A stretch of 64,000 nt of DNA from an uncultured Roseovarius sp. (GCA_947499555.1 CANMOU010000001.1:248001-312000), one strand, 5' to 3'; numbered from the stretch's first letter, positions 41,815 through 51,975 are shown. Program-made: numbers and translations. Notes: a model not told the origin generated them from the sequence alone.

Positions 41815-42932
41815 CTGCGCCGCGCGTCGAGATCGATCTTGGCAAGATCACGCAAAACGCCCGAAGTCTTGTTCGTCGTCTCGGCAAGCGCGGCATCACT
41901 GTTACCGGTGTGACCAAGGCCGTCTGCGGTCATCCTGACGTTGCCCAGGCCATGCTGGACGGTGGTGTTGCGGGGCTTGCTGAATCGCGCGTCAGCAACA
42001 TCCGCCGGATGCAGGCAGCGGGGATACAATGCCCCATTTCGATGATACGCGCGCCTTTGGTCGAACAGGCAAGAGACGTCATCCAATGCTGTAACGCATC
42101 CTACAATACCGAGAAAGCGACGATCCTGAAACTGGGTTCCGCCGCACGGGAGTTGGGCGCAGTGCACAATGTCATTCTGACCGTCGAATTGGGCGACCTG
42201 CGCGACGGCACCATGCCCGAAGACCTCAACGATCTTGCAGCGATGGTGGTTGCAACGCCGGGCGTCGCGCTGAAGGGGATCGCCGCAAATTTCGCCTGCA
42301 TGGGCAACGTGGCTCCGACGGCCGACGACATGGCCCTACTCTCGCGACTGGCCGATCAAGTCGAAGGCGCGTGCGGACCTTATGTGACCCTGGTATCTGC
42401 CGGCGGCTCGGCCAGCCTGGACTGGGCGCTTGGTACCGGAACGACGTGTCGTATCAACAACCTACGCCTGGGCGAGGCGATCCTTTTGGGCATAGACCCC
42501 ATATCTGGGGAACTGGTCGAAGGCCTTCACACAGATGCATTTGCCCTTTTTGCCGAGGTCATAGAGACCAAGCTCAAACCGAACTCAATGCCGACGAGAC
42601 CGAGCCCGCTGGAATATGGGACGCTCGAAGTGGTTTCGAATATCAGCCAACAAAACCGCGCGGTGCTCGCCGTCGGGCGGCAGGACACAGACGCGAACGG
42701 TTTGACGTTTTCGTCAGGGATCGGGTTCATCGGCGCGACAAGCGACCACACTGTGGTCGACACGGGCCAGGCCAACGTATCAGTCGGGTCCGAGATGAAA
42801 ATGAGCATGGACTACAGCGCACTCATGCAGGCCATGAGCGCGCCCGATATCGAAAAAGTCGCGCGTCACACGCAGCCGGTCAGCGAAGAGATCAAAGGCA
42901 ACGGGCACCGGCCACTATTGAAGCTGGTGTGA
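41811..42932 (+). CDS. Ornithine/alanine racemase family PLP enzyme
   Basis: 373 residues, fold type III barrel. The PLP-binding Lys is K36 in VTKAVCGHP. Other marks recall clostridial ornithine racemase and YhfX-type proteins: VELGDLRDG, INNLRLGEAILLG, AVGRQDTDANGL and GATSDHTVVD. It probably inverts an amino acid at C-alpha. Coupled by ATGA to the DUF1611 gene, it suggests a route: racemise an amino acid, then N-acylate the D-form (or the reverse). The amino acid is not known. It lacks the large C-terminal beta domain of canonical alanine racemases. Confidence 0.85.
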   Translation: MTAPRVEIDLGKITQNARSLVRRLGKRGITVTGVTKAVCGHPDVAQAMLDGGVAGLAESRVSNIRRMQAAGIQCPISMIRAPLVEQARDVIQCCNASYNTEKATILKLGSAARELGAVHNVILTVELGDLRDGTMPEDLNDLAAMVVATPGVALKGIAANFACMGNVAPTADDMALLSRLADQVEGACGPYVTLVSAGGSASLDWALGTGTTCRINNLRLGEAILLGIDPISGELVEGLHTDAFALFAEVIETKLKPNSMPTRPSPLEYGTLEVVSNISQQNRAVLAVGRQDTDANGLTFSSGIGFIGATSDHTVVDTGQANVSVGSEMKMSMDYSALMQAMSAPDIEKVARHTQPVSEEIKGNGHRPLLKLV

Positions 42933-42994
42933 CGCACGAAGCTAGCGCAGTTCGCTGTCGCGACCGAACCACTTAAATGAAAGGATACAGCACC

Positions 42995-43387
42995 ATGGGC
43001 AACACACTGACCAAAAGCGTCGTAGTCTTTGACCGGCCTTTCAAGATGCCCGGCTTCGATGAAACGCTTCCTGCGGGTGAGTACGATATCGAGACCGAGC
43101 TCGCCTCACCCCCGGATCACCGAGACCCCGAAGCATGGAAGTCCTCGGTGATGATCCAGTTGCTACCACGTGCCTCTCATCCGGGCATGACGCGTAGTCT
43201 TCTGGTTTCGTTGGTGGATTTCGACAATGCCCGCGCAAGGGATAAACTTACCGGGAAACAGCTGTCGGACGTCTTTCTCGAAGAGATGCTGGCCGATCCG
43301 ATGGTGCAACTCGTCATGCGGGCCGACGGGGTGTCCGAAGCGCATTTGCGCCATCTTTACTCGGGATCGAAGTGCTCGGAGCTCTGA
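42995..43387 (+). CDS. LPAG-motif protein, second copy
   Basis: 130 residues: MGNTLTKSVVVFDRPFKMPG, then FDETLPAGEYDIETE, the core shared with the protein at 39414. Its C-terminal ~60 residues (LSDVFLEEMLADPMVQLVM) are absent or different in the first copy. AAAGGA 9 nt upstream marks the ATG at 42995 rather than one 18 bp earlier. It follows the racemase and its stop overlaps the zinc-ribbon gene (TGATG). Confidence 0.65.
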   Translation: MGNTLTKSVVVFDRPFKMPGFDETLPAGEYDIETELASPPDHRDPEAWKSSVMIQLLPRASHPGMTRSLLVSLVDFDNARARDKLTGKQLSDVFLEEMLADPMVQLVMRADGVSEAHLRHLYSGSKCSEL

Positions 43388-43605
43388 TGCAATCAAACGT
43401 AGATGACACTGAAATGGATCAGCCGAGACGTGCCCGTGGTGACGCACCAAAGGCGCGGTCCTGCTTACGTTGCAAAGCTGCGTTTTGGAGCGAAGGCTTC
43501 GGCCAGCGTATCTGTAAGCGTTGCAAGGGGTCTTCCGTCTGGCGCGCAGCAATGCCGGAAGGCGCCAGCCAAGGGCGGCGCCGTTTTGGCGGCCAATCAA
43601 GTTAG
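43387..43605 (+). CDS. Zinc-ribbon protein
   Basis: 72 residues. Two Cys pairs, CLRCKAAFWSEGFGQRICKRC, form a C-x2-C...C-x2-C ribbon; the flanks are basic (PRRARGDAPKAR; GASQGRRRFGG), suggesting nucleic-acid contact. It starts within the stop codon of the previous gene and ends 9 bp before the transglutaminase-like gene. Specific role unknown. Confidence 0.7.
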   Translation: MQSNVDDTEMDQPRRARGDAPKARSCLRCKAAFWSEGFGQRICKRCKGSSVWRAAMPEGASQGRRRFGGQSS

Positions 43606-43614
43606 GTCCAGCCC

Positions 43615-44481
43615 GTGGCGCTGATCACAATCACACACGCAACCACATATCGCTATCGATCCTCTGTTAGACTGGGCCCACACCGGCTCATGCTGCGTCC
43701 ACGTGAGACGCGGGACCTCGCTTTGACATCTTTCGATCTTGAGATTGTTCCGACCGCGCGGATCGACTGGTCCCACGATGTTGCGGGCAACGCCATCGCC
43801 ACCGCCAGTTTCGACGTCACGACGGATAAGCTTACGATCCGGTCACGTACGACAGTCAATCTAACGGCACCCGCTTGGCCGGTCTTCCCGATCGTGGCCT
43901 CGGCGGCGTCCTATCCATTCTTTTACTCTGACGATGACTGGACAGATCTCGGATCACTTGCGATGCCGCAATACACCGACGAGACCGGGCGTTTGTCGAC
44001 TTGGGTCGAGCAGTTTGTAGCAGGCCGACCGACGGACACCCTGTCTCTGTTGAAAGACATCAGCAGCGGCATCACGGCACAAGTCGAGTATGAGAGCCGC
44101 AACGCCGAAGGCACGCAAGGGCCGATTGACACACTCGACCGGGGCTTTGGCTCTTGTCGTGACTTTGCCGTTCTCTTTGCTGATGCCGTCCGAGCACTTG
44201 GTTTGGGTGCCCGTCTCGTGTCCGGTTACCTCTACGACCCAATCGGTGACCAGTTTGGATCGGCCGCGGCGGGCTCCACGCACGCATGGGTCGAAGTCTA
44301 TGTTCCCGGGGCAGGCTGGATCCCGTTCGACCCAACGAACAGGTCGATCGGGTCAGCGCATCTGATCCCAGTGGCTGTTGCCCGAAGCATATCACAGATC
44401 ACTCCCGTGATTGGCAGTTTCCACGGGGCCGAAAGTGATCTCATTTCCCTAGACGTCGCTGTTCGCGTTGAGGATCAATGA
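43615..44481 (+). CDS. Transglutaminase-like cysteine protease family protein
   Basis: 288 residues. The N-terminal ~80 are the bacterial transglutaminase-like N domain ([24 protein letters not shown]). The core has the catalytic triad: Cys181 in GFGSCRDFA, His223 in STHAWVEVY and Asp239 in PFDPTN. Such proteins often act as cysteine proteases or amidases and are commonly found with ATP-grasp/amidoligase-type genes making modified peptides. No signal peptide, so cytoplasmic. The start is GTG. It closes the DUF1611/racemase cluster. Confidence 0.9.
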   Translation: MALITITHATTYRYRSSVRLGPHRLMLRPRETRDLALTSFDLEIVPTARIDWSHDVAGNAIATASFDVTTDKLTIRSRTTVNLTAPAWPVFPIVASAASYPFFYSDDDWTDLGSLAMPQYTDETGRLSTWVEQFVAGRPTDTLSLLKDISSGITAQVEYESRNAEGTQGPIDTLDRGFGSCRDFAVLFADAVRALGLGARLVSGYLYDPIGDQFGSAAAGSTHAWVEVYVPGAGWIPFDPTNRSIGSAHLIPVAVARSISQITPVIGSFHGAESDLISLDVAVRVEDQ

Positions 44482-44864
44482 TTTCATCGACGAAAACCGG
44501 TCGGCTATCATGGTTAGAAATTCGAACGTGCGGTATTGTAGGTTCTTTTGGGACAGTCCTAAGCGAACTTTTTCAAAGTTTTTGACGACCGGGCGATTTA
44601 ACTCCAGGCCATGCCAATCTGGGCTGTGCGATCCATATACAGCCGAAAGGACGTAGGCCCGACGGCAGTATCGCTTTGCCTTTCGATCGTGGGAACGGAT
44701 TGCATCAAGCAGACAGTGAAGACACTGAAACCCAAACCGGCGTTCAATGACCGCTGCGGCAACACGTGCTAAGCGAAACGAACAGCCTTGCTGTAAACGC
44801 ACGCTTTTTCTGCGTCAGCAATAGCCGCATCTGCACAAGGCCGTTTTGGTCCGCTCAGCAGACA
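44482..44864. other. Gene-free stretch
   Basis: About 380 bp between the transglutaminase-like gene and the hydrolase operon. Open frames exist on both strands (to ~117 codons), but none has a ribosome site or recognisable domain, and G+C is lower than around it. It may hold a decayed gene. No tRNA, repeat or clear terminator is seen. Confidence 0.5.
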
Positions 44865-45740
44865 TCAAGACATTTCCGCAAAGAAGCCCCTTAACGTCTC
44901 CGCTGTCTCTTCCGGCGCGCTGTCGATGAAGAAATGTCCGCCGGGCAGGGCCTTGGCCCGCATGTCCGTGCATTTCCCGGCCCAGCTCTCAGCCACGTCA
45001 TAGGTCTTCGCCATGGCACCGTCTGTGCCGTAAAGCACCAGTGTGGGGCAGGTGACACGCGCCTCAAGATCAGCGGCGTCATCGGCAAAATCGTGGATCA
45101 GCGCGGCGCGGTAGTCGTTGCACATGCCCCGGATCGAGTCCGGGTCGCGCCAAGCTGTGCGGTAGGCGGCAAGCTGATCCGCGTCAAAATCGCCGAGGTT
45201 TGCCGCCCCCCATCCCAGAAGGCAGGATTCGTAGTAGACATCCGGATCAGCCGCGATCATCCGGTCGGGAAAAGGTTCGGGCTGTGCCAGGAAAAACCAG
45301 TGATAATAGGCTTTCGCGACATCCATCCTGAGATCGGAAAGCAGCGTGTGCGTGGGCACGATGTCCATCACGCAGAGCTTTGTGACAGTCTCGGATGCAT
45401 CCAAAGCCAGGCGATGCGCCACGCGCCCGCCGCGATCATGACCTGCCACGGCAAATCGGGCGTATCCCAGATGCGCCATGAGCGAGAGCTGATCGCGCGC
45501 CATTTCACGGAATGCGTAGGCGCTGACCGACTGCGGCTTGCCGCTGTCGCCGTACCCACGCAGATCGGGGCAGATGACGCGATGGGTCTTGGCCAGTTCC
45601 GGAGCAACCTTGGCCCAAAGCGCGCGGGTCTGCGGAAAGCCGTGCAAAAGCAAGAGTGGCGGGCCGTCGCCACCCTCCGACCACGCAATCTCGATACCGT
45701 TCAGCGTCTCGTTTCGGTTTGCAAAGCCCGGGATGGCCAT
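44865..45740 (-). CDS. Alpha/beta hydrolase, haloacetate dehalogenase type
   Basis: 291 residues. The nucleophile elbow is AGHDRGGRVAH, so the nucleophile is Asp102 rather than Ser. Arg103 and Arg106 in the same motif, the His147-Trp148 pair (AYYHWFF) and His269 (PGGHFFID) match the carboxylate- and halide-binding set known from fluoroacetate dehalogenase. It probably cleaves a halo-acid such as halo-acetate; an epoxide-hydrolase-like role is less likely given HW. Its start lies 3 bp after the M20 peptidase gene, so the two form an operon. Confidence 0.87.
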   Translation of the reverse strand: MAIPGFANRNETLNGIEIAWSEGGDGPPLLLLHGFPQTRALWAKVAPELAKTHRVICPDLRGYGDSGKPQSVSAYAFREMARDQLSLMAHLGYARFAVAGHDRGGRVAHRLALDASETVTKLCVMDIVPTHTLLSDLRMDVAKAYYHWFFLAQPEPFPDRMIAADPDVYYESCLLGWGAANLGDFDADQLAAYRTAWRDPDSIRGMCNDYRAALIHDFADDAADLEARVTCPTLVLYGTDGAMAKTYDVAESWAGKCTDMRAKALPGGHFFIDSAPEETAETLRGFFAEMS

Positions 45741-45743
45741 GGA

Positions 45744-47132
45744 TCAGCTTGCTAGCCGGTCCAGCACCCGCGCCCAGCTTCGGACGCCCTTGTGGAAGCT
45801 CTCGACATTGTATTTCTCGTTCGGGCTGTGAATGGCGTCGTCCTCATTGGCAAACCCGATCAGCATGGAATCGAGCCCCAGGATCTCCTTGAAGAACCCC
45901 GCAATCGGGATTGAGCCGCCCATGCCGACAAAGACCGCCTCGCGGTTCCATTCATCGCTCAGCGCTCGACGAGCAGCTTCAAACTCGGGGCGTGCGATGT
46001 TCATTAAGGCCGCGGGAGAACCATCAAGGTCGTCGTTCCATTCCACCCGCGCATCGGGGGTCAGGCGATCCTCGACATGTTTGCGCAACCTCTTTCGCAG
46101 CGCGTCCGGGTCCATGTCGCCCACCAGGCGGCAGGTGATCTTGCAATGCGCCTCAGCCGGGATCACCGTTTTGGTGCCCACACCCTGATAGCCGCCCCAA
46201 AGACCATTGATCTCAAGCGTCGGGCGCGCCCATTGCTGCACGAGGGTGGAATAACCTTCCTCACCATGCGGTTCGGTGAAACCGACCGAGGTCAGATACT
46301 CATCCTCGTCAAAGCCGCTGTTTTCCCATTGGCTTAGAAGGTCATCGGGCACCTCATGCACGCCCTCGTAGAAACCTTCGACCGCCACGCGGCCTGTGTC
46401 ATCGTGAAAGCTGGCGATGAGACGTGAGATTTCCCTCAGGGGGTTCAGCGCAGGCCCGCCGTAATGGCCGGAATGCAGATCGATGCGGGGTCCGTGAATG
46501 GTGAACTCTTCCTTCACCATCCCACGCAATTGTGAAGCAATCGAAGGCACGCCGGGTGCAACCATGGATGTATCGCAAATCAAGGCCAGGTCGGCTTTCA
46601 GCTCTGTGGCATTTTCTTCCATAAACGGCACCAGCGAGGGAGAGCCCGACTCTTCTTCCCCTTCGAAGAAAAACGTGATGCGGCAGGGCAGGCTGCCTGT
46701 CTCGGCCTTGTAGGCCCGGCAGGCTTCGACAAATGTCATGAGCTGGCCCTTGTCATCAGAGGACCCACGCCCGCGAATGACCTTGCCTTTGGGCGTGTCC
46801 TGCAGTTCCGGCTGGAACGGATCGGTGTGCCAAAGATCCAGCGGATCGACCGGCTGGACGTCGTAATGGCCATAAAACAAAAGGTGGGGGCCGTCCTTGC
46901 CCTCGGGCCCGTCGATATGGCCTACGACCATCGGATGACCCAGTGTCAGGCGTTTCTCAGCGCGCACGCCAAGGCTTTGCAGGTCTGCCACGAGCCAGTC
47001 CGCGGCCTCCTGACAAGGCTGGGCATAAGCTGGGTCGGTTGAGATCGACGGGATGCGCAACAGCTCCATCAGACGATCCATCGCCTGCGGCAAATCGGCG
47101 TCAATACGGGCCAGAACAGCGTCAAGAGACAT
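45744..47132 (-). CDS. M20 family metallopeptidase (dipeptidase type)
   Basis: 462 residues. The metal and catalytic residues are in FYGHYDVQPVDP, GRGSSDDKGQ, and EGEEESGSPSL; the dimerisation domain begins near LDLHSGHYGGP. It resembles the larger M20 dipeptidases (carnosinase-like, CNDP group), unlike the M20D genes at 5424 and 63776. The frame opens 28 codons upstream across an FNR-type palindrome; the ATG at 47132 fits the family. It shares its upstream region with hemA and is followed by the dehalogenase-type gene. Confidence 0.92.
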   Translation of the reverse strand: MSLDAVLARIDADLPQAMDRLMELLRIPSISTDPAYAQPCQEAADWLVADLQSLGVRAEKRLTLGHPMVVGHIDGPEGKDGPHLLFYGHYDVQPVDPLDLWHTDPFQPELQDTPKGKVIRGRGSSDDKGQLMTFVEACRAYKAETGSLPCRITFFFEGEEESGSPSLVPFMEENATELKADLALICDTSMVAPGVPSIASQLRGMVKEEFTIHGPRIDLHSGHYGGPALNPLREISRLIASFHDDTGRVAVEGFYEGVHEVPDDLLSQWENSGFDEDEYLTSVGFTEPHGEEGYSTLVQQWARPTLEINGLWGGYQGVGTKTVIPAEAHCKITCRLVGDMDPDALRKRLRKHVEDRLTPDARVEWNDDLDGSPAALMNIARPEFEAARRALSDEWNREAVFVGMGGSIPIAGFFKEILGLDSMLIGFANEDDAIHSPNEKYNVESFHKGVRSWARVLDRLAS

Positions 47133-47202
47133 GGGGCACACTCCGTGTTTCGATGAATTCAGAACCGCGACCCTATCAGCCCGGTTGCCACTGTCCAGCA
47201 CC

Positions 47203-47216
47203 TTGACCTGGGTCAA
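47203..47216. promoter_or_regulatory. FNR-type palindrome upstream of hemA
   Basis: TTGACCTGGGTCAA is a perfect TTGAC-N4-GTCAA palindrome, the form bound by FNR/FnrL proteins (consensus TTGAT-N4-ATCAA). It lies 131 bp before the hemA start and 70 bp before the M20 start. Oxygen control of hemA by FnrL is established in Rhodobacter, which supports the reading. Confidence 0.7.
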
Positions 47217-47347
47217 AGTCGCCCCCGTGGCAATTTGTAAACTATTGCCTGACGCGAACGGGTTCTATATCCGTCCCAAGAAACCAAAACATGTCACTTC
47301 GGTGATATGTGGCCCACCCAGGCCAGACTGCCAAGGAAGGGAAGACC

Positions 47348-48571
47348 GTGGATTTTTCTGCGAAGCTTGATGAGGCGATTGCCCGTCTTCATGATGAAGG
47401 CCGTTACCGGACGTTCATCGATATTGAGCGCCAAAAAGGCCAGTTTCCGCATGCAATCTGGCGTCGTCCCGACGGCACAGAACAGCCTGTCACGGTTTGG
47501 TGTGGCAATGATTATCTTGGCATGGGTCAGCATCCGGTTGTTCTTGACGCGATGCATGAAGCGCTTGATGCCACCGGCGCCGGCTCTGGCGGGACGCGAA
47601 ACATCTCGGGCACGACGGTCTATCACAAGCGCCTGGAGGCAGAGCTCGCAGATCTGCATGGCAAGGAAGCGGCGCTTTTGTTCACCAGCGCCTATATCGC
47701 CAACGACGCGACGCTTTCGACGCTGCCCAAGCTTTTTCCTGGCCTGATCATCTATTCTGATGAACTGAACCACGCGTCGATGATCGAAGGCGTGCGCCGC
47801 AATGGTGGGGCCAAGCGTATTTTCAAACACAATGATCTTGACCACCTGCGCGCTCTTCTGGCGGCAGATGACCCGGCTGCGCCCAAGTTGATTGCCTTTG
47901 AATCGGTCTATTCGATGGATGGTGATTTTGCCCCGATCCAGGCGATTTGCGATCTGGCTGACGAATTTGGCGCCCTGACCTATATCGATGAGGTCCACGC
48001 GGTGGGCATGTATGGCCGGCGCGGCGCGGGTGTGGCCGAACGCGACCGTCTGATGCACCGCATAGACATCATCAACGGCACGCTGGCCAAGGCCTTTGGC
48101 GTGATGGGCGGCTATATCGCGGCGTCCGCGAAGATGTGCGATGCCATTCGGTCCTACGCGCCGGGCTTTATCTTTACCACTTCGCTGCCGCCAGCCGTGG
48201 CCGCCGGGGCGGCGGCGTCGGTTGCGCATCTGAAGACCGATCACGCGCTGCGAGAGAAACACCAGACACAGGCCAAAACGCTCAAGCTGCGCCTAAAGGG
48301 TCTGGGCCTGCCGCTGATCGATCATGGCAGCCATATTGTGCCGGTGATCGTCGGCGATCCTGTGCATACCAAGAAGCTGAGCGATATGCTTCTCGAAGGC
48401 TTCGGCATTTACGTTCAGCCGATCAATTTCCCGACTGTTCCAAGGGGCACAGAGCGGCTTCGGTTTACGCCGTCGCCGGTGCATGGCCCCAAGGAAATTG
48501 ACCAACTTGTCCACGCAATGGACGAACTTTGGAGCCATTGCGCCTTAAATCGGTCCGAATTGTCTGCTTAA
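47348..48571 (+). CDS. hemA: 5-aminolevulinate synthase
   Basis: 407 residues, the same length as Rhodobacter HemA. It condenses glycine and succinyl-CoA to 5-aminolevulinate, first step of tetrapyrrole synthesis in alphaproteobacteria. Seen: glycine-rich [11 protein letters not shown], the PLP Asp region [10 protein letters not shown], and the PLP Lys in [13 protein letters not shown]. The start is GTG with AAGGAAGGG before it. It provides precursor for heme and, through CysG, siroheme. An FNR-type site upstream suggests oxygen control. Confidence 0.96.
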   Translation: MDFSAKLDEAIARLHDEGRYRTFIDIERQKGQFPHAIWRRPDGTEQPVTVWCGNDYLGMGQHPVVLDAMHEALDATGAGSGGTRNISGTTVYHKRLEAELADLHGKEAALLFTSAYIANDATLSTLPKLFPGLIIYSDELNHASMIEGVRRNGGAKRIFKHNDLDHLRALLAADDPAAPKLIAFESVYSMDGDFAPIQAICDLADEFGALTYIDEVHAVGMYGRRGAGVAERDRLMHRIDIINGTLAKAFGVMGGYIAASAKMCDAIRSYAPGFIFTTSLPPAVAAGAAASVAHLKTDHALREKHQTQAKTLKLRLKGLGLPLIDHGSHIVPVIVGDPVHTKKLSDMLLEGFGIYVQPINFPTVPRGTERLRFTPSPVHGPKEIDQLVHAMDELWSHCALNRSELSA

Positions 48572-48681
48572 AGGTGCTGCGGGTGCATTCGCATTTGCGA
48601 TATGTTACAGTCGTCTAAGACGGGCGGGATGCAAGCGAATCATGACTTCGTGAGCAGGCATAGGACAAAGGCAGTAAGGGT

Positions 48682-49968
48682 ATGATCGGTTTCCGATCAA
48701 AAAGTGTGTCAGAAGAACCGGGAGAAGAACCTCGCGGTTTTGATGCATTTGACCTTCGTCTTGGTGACGTGATGCGCGGGGAACGCGCGACGATGGGCAA
48801 GTCCCTGCTCGACGTGGAACGCGAACTTCGGATCAAGGCCTCTTACGTGGCGGCGATCGAAAACAGTGATCCCGATGCCTTTGACACTCCAGGCTTTATT
48901 CCTGGCTACGTGCGCTCTTATGCGCGCTATCTGAACATGGACCCCGACACGGCGTTCGACTCGTTCTGCCGGGAAAGCGGCTTCTCCATCGCGCATGGCA
49001 TGTCCGCCGAAGCATCAAGCCTTCGGCGTGGCGAGATTGCCAAGGCCCGCCGCAAGATGCATCGCGAAGATCCGATTGCGGTGCCAAAGACGCCCTTCAT
49101 CCCGGCCTCTGAATCTTTCATCTCGCGCATCGAACCGGGTGCGATCGGCTCGGCCCTTGTGCTGGTGTTGTTGATCGGCGGTATCGGCTATGGCGGCTGG
49201 AGCGTTCTGAACGAAGTCCAGCGGGTGCAGTTCGCGCCGGTTGAGAACACGCCCGATGTGCTCAGCGACCTCGATCCGTTGAACGGTGTTGTTGCAGCAC
49301 CCCCTGAAGCGCCAGCGACCTCGGAAGAGGACCCGACGCAGACCGCCAATGGATTTGATGCGCCGCGTGATGACCGGCTGGATCGTCTTTATCGCCCGCA
49401 GGCATTGGATGTTCCGGTTCTTGTGGCCCGGGACGCACCGATCTCGACGCTCGACCCGTCGGAAGTTGGCACATTCCAACCTGAGCTTCCGGCGACAGAC
49501 TCAGCACCTTCGCCTTTCGCAGGCAGCACGGAATTTGCGGCTGTCAGACCCGAAGAGCCCGTCGAACCCGAGACGTCGCTTGCGGCAAGCCCGCAGGTTC
49601 TATCGGATCAGCCGGAAGGCGTTCGCATGGTCGCGGTTCGCCCGGCTTGGGTGCGTGTGCGCGGTGCCGATGGCACGGTCCTTTTCGAAGGCATCATGAA
49701 CGCAGGCGACAGCTGGGATGTCCCGGTCACCGAACAGCCACCGGAACTGCGCGTCGGCGAATCCGGTTCGATCTATTTCGCCGTAAACGGACAGCATTAT
49801 GGACCTGCAGGTCCAAGCGGGCAGGTGACTTCTGGTCTGCCGCTTGATGCGACCATGCTGACCGATGCGCTGGCGGTTGCTGATCTCAACCAGGATGAGG
49901 ATCTGCAGCGGTACGTCGCAGAACTGCAGACAAGCCAAGAAACGCCCACCACAGCCACCGAGGACTAA
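48682..49968 (+). CDS. RodZ-like helix-turn-helix membrane protein
   Basis: 428 residues. Residues ~35-100 are a HTH_25-type domain ([38 protein letters not shown]). A single membrane helix follows near residue 155 ([17 protein letters not shown]). A Pro/Glu-rich linker leads to a C-terminal DUF4115-type beta domain ([34 protein letters not shown]). This order matches RodZ, which links MreB to the cell-wall machinery. It lies upstream of ispG, the usual neighbour of rodZ-like genes. Confidence 0.9.
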   Translation: MIGFRSKSVSEEPGEEPRGFDAFDLRLGDVMRGERATMGKSLLDVERELRIKASYVAAIENSDPDAFDTPGFIPGYVRSYARYLNMDPDTAFDSFCRESGFSIAHGMSAEASSLRRGEIAKARRKMHREDPIAVPKTPFIPASESFISRIEPGAIGSALVLVLLIGGIGYGGWSVLNEVQRVQFAPVENTPDVLSDLDPLNGVVAAPPEAPATSEEDPTQTANGFDAPRDDRLDRLYRPQALDVPVLVARDAPISTLDPSEVGTFQPELPATDSAPSPFAGSTEFAAVRPEEPVEPETSLAASPQVLSDQPEGVRMVAVRPAWVRVRGADGTVLFEGIMNAGDSWDVPVTEQPPELRVGESGSIYFAVNGQHYGPAGPSGQVTSGLPLDATMLTDALAVADLNQDEDLQRYVAELQTSQETPTTATED

Positions 49969-50044
49969 ACGCCGCAAGGCAATTGCGTCCGGCCGCTCTG
50001 CAACCTATTGTCAACCTGACTTTACAGTGTTTCGGACGCGTCTC

Positions 50045-51172
50045 ATGTCGCTCAACCACATCCGCCCCTGGCGCAATATCTATCGTCGCGAAAGCCGCCA
50101 GATCATGGTCGGCAATGTCCCTGTGGGCGGTGATGCCCCGATTTCCGTGCAGACGATGACGAATACCGTCACCACCGACATTCCCGGCACAATTGCGCAG
50201 GTGCAGGCGGCCGCAGACGCAGGCGCTGATATCGTGCGGGTGTCTGTGCCCGACGAAGACTCGGCCCGCGCGCTCAAAGACATCGTCCGCGAAAGCCCGG
50301 TGCCGATCGTCGCCGATATCCATTTTCACTATCGCCGTGGCATCGAGGCGGCAGAGGCTGGGGCCGCCTGCCTCCGGATCAATCCGGGCAATATCGGCAG
50401 TCAGGACCGGGTGCGCGAAGTAATCAAGGCTGCGCGGGACCATGGCTGTTCGATGCGCATCGGCGTGAATGCCGGATCGCTGGAAAAGCACCTGCTTGAG
50501 AAATACGGTGAACCCACGCCCGAAGCGATGGTCGAATCTGGTCTCGATCACATCAAAGTTTTGCAGGACAATGATTTTCACGAGTTCAAGATCAGCTGCA
50601 AGGCCTCTGATGTTTTCATGGCGGCGGCGGCCTATCAGTCATTGGCTGAGGCCACGGATGCGCCCATTCACCTTGGCATCACCGAGGCGGGCGGCCTCGT
50701 CTCCGGCACCATCAAATCTGCCATAGGCCTTGGTAATCTGCTTTGGATGGGCATCGGCGACACCATCCGCGTTAGCCTGTCTGCTGATCCAGTGGAAGAG
50801 GTGAAGGTGGGCTACGAGATCTTGAAATCTCTGGGATTGCGCCATCGCGGTGTGAATATCATTTCCTGCCCGTCCTGTGCCCGACAGGGTTTTGACGTGA
50901 TCAAAACGGTCGAGGCGCTGGAAAGGCGGCTGGAGCATATCAAGACACCTATGAGCCTGTCTATTATCGGCTGTGTCGTGAACGGGCCGGGTGAGGCGCT
51001 GATGACCGACGTGGGCTTTACAGGTGGTGGCGCGGGGTCTGGCATGGTCTATCTGGCGGGTAAGGCCAGCCACAAGATGTCCAACGACCAGATGATCGAG
51101 CATATTGTCGAGCAGGTCGAGAAAAAGGCCGCCGAAATTGACGCCACGGAAGAAGCTCAGGCCGCAGAATAA
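50045..51172 (+). CDS. ispG: 4-hydroxy-3-methylbut-2-en-1-yl diphosphate synthase (flavodoxin/ferredoxin)
   Basis: 375 residues. Converts MEcPP to HMBPP in the MEP isoprenoid pathway with a [4Fe-4S] cluster. The N-terminal TIM-barrel part has [11 protein letters not shown] and LRINPGNIG; the Cys ligands are in [13 protein letters not shown] and [12 protein letters not shown]. Start chosen at ATG 50045 ([15 protein letters not shown]), where conservation begins. It follows the rodZ-like gene by 76 bp on the same strand. Confidence 0.96.
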   Translation: MSLNHIRPWRNIYRRESRQIMVGNVPVGGDAPISVQTMTNTVTTDIPGTIAQVQAAADAGADIVRVSVPDEDSARALKDIVRESPVPIVADIHFHYRRGIEAAEAGAACLRINPGNIGSQDRVREVIKAARDHGCSMRIGVNAGSLEKHLLEKYGEPTPEAMVESGLDHIKVLQDNDFHEFKISCKASDVFMAAAAYQSLAEATDAPIHLGITEAGGLVSGTIKSAIGLGNLLWMGIGDTIRVSLSADPVEEVKVGYEILKSLGLRHRGVNIISCPSCARQGFDVIKTVEALERRLEHIKTPMSLSIIGCVVNGPGEALMTDVGFTGGGAGSGMVYLAGKASHKMSNDQMIEHIVEQVEKKAAEIDATEEAQAAE

Positions 51173-51213
51173 GCTTAAGATCAGGACTCTAAATCGATTT
51201 CTTGATGTGGTGC

Positions 51214-51960
51214 CTACTCGGCACGCAAAGCTTCTGCCAGCGCCAGCATTTCGTCAGCGGGCACAAAGCCCCGCAACATCTGGGTTTGCATGACAAAGGT
51301 CGGAGTGCCGGAGATACGCAAACGCTGCGCCAGCGCATGATTGGCGGCAATTACCTCGGTCACGGCATCGCTCTGCATATGCGCAAGGATATCATCGGTG
51401 GGCAGTCCGAACGATTCAGACAGGCGGCGCAGGGCGGGCTCTGACACCTCGCCGGGCAAGGCGATCAGCGCATCATGCACCGACTTGTAATCCTCGTCTC
51501 CCACCAGCTGCTTCACCGCTATGGCAAAGCGCGACGATGTCACGGAATCCTCACCCAGTATTGGAAATTCCTTCACGATCAGGCGGATATTGCCGTCTGA
51601 ATCCAAAAGCGTCTCAATCTCGGGATGAGCGCGGCGGCAAAAGCCACAGCGATAATCGAGAAACTCCACAAGGGTGATGTCGCCATCGGGATTGCCGCCC
51701 ACCCAGGAATGGGTGTCTTCGAAAAGCGCGTCTTCATTGGCCGAAACCAGCGCAACATCCGCTGCGGCCTGCTGGGCGGCTTCGCGCTGCTCCAGAACCG
51801 CGACGGCCTCCATGATGATTTCAGGATTTTCAAGCAGATAGTTGCGGATCTCGGCGCGAAAGGCTTCGCGTTCGGCCTCGGACATTTCACTAAGATCAAG
51901 ACCTTGAGCAGGCAGGGAGAGTGTGGCCAGAACTGCCGCTGCGGTGAGCCATCTCTTCAT
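51214..51960 (-). CDS. DsbA-family periplasmic thiol-disulfide protein
   Basis: 248 residues with a Sec signal peptide (MKRWLTAAAVLATLSLPAQG). A helical N-terminal extension (AEREAFRAEIRNYLLENPEIIMEAV) is followed by a thioredoxin fold with the active site CGFC (DYRCGFCRRAHPE) and the cis-Pro loop GTPTFV. The extension resembles ScsC/DsbA-like oxidase-isomerase proteins that oligomerise. It lies after the M48/TPR protease gene on the same strand, 15 bp away, so both may serve envelope protein quality control. Confidence 0.92.
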   Translation of the reverse strand: MKRWLTAAAVLATLSLPAQGLDLSEMSEAEREAFRAEIRNYLLENPEIIMEAVAVLEQREAAQQAAADVALVSANEDALFEDTHSWVGGNPDGDITLVEFLDYRCGFCRRAHPEIETLLDSDGNIRLIVKEFPILGEDSVTSSRFAIAVKQLVGDEDYKSVHDALIALPGEVSEPALRRLSESFGLPTDDILAHMQSDAVTEVIAANHALAQRLRISGTPTFVMQTQMLRGFVPADEMLALAEALRAE

Positions 51961-51975
51961 CTTGTCTCTCCCAAT

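Noticed and set aside
44449-44802. 117-codon reverse-strand open frame
   Set aside because: No ribosome site, no recognisable domain, and it overlaps the 3' end of the transglutaminase-like gene; kept only as part of the gene-free stretch.
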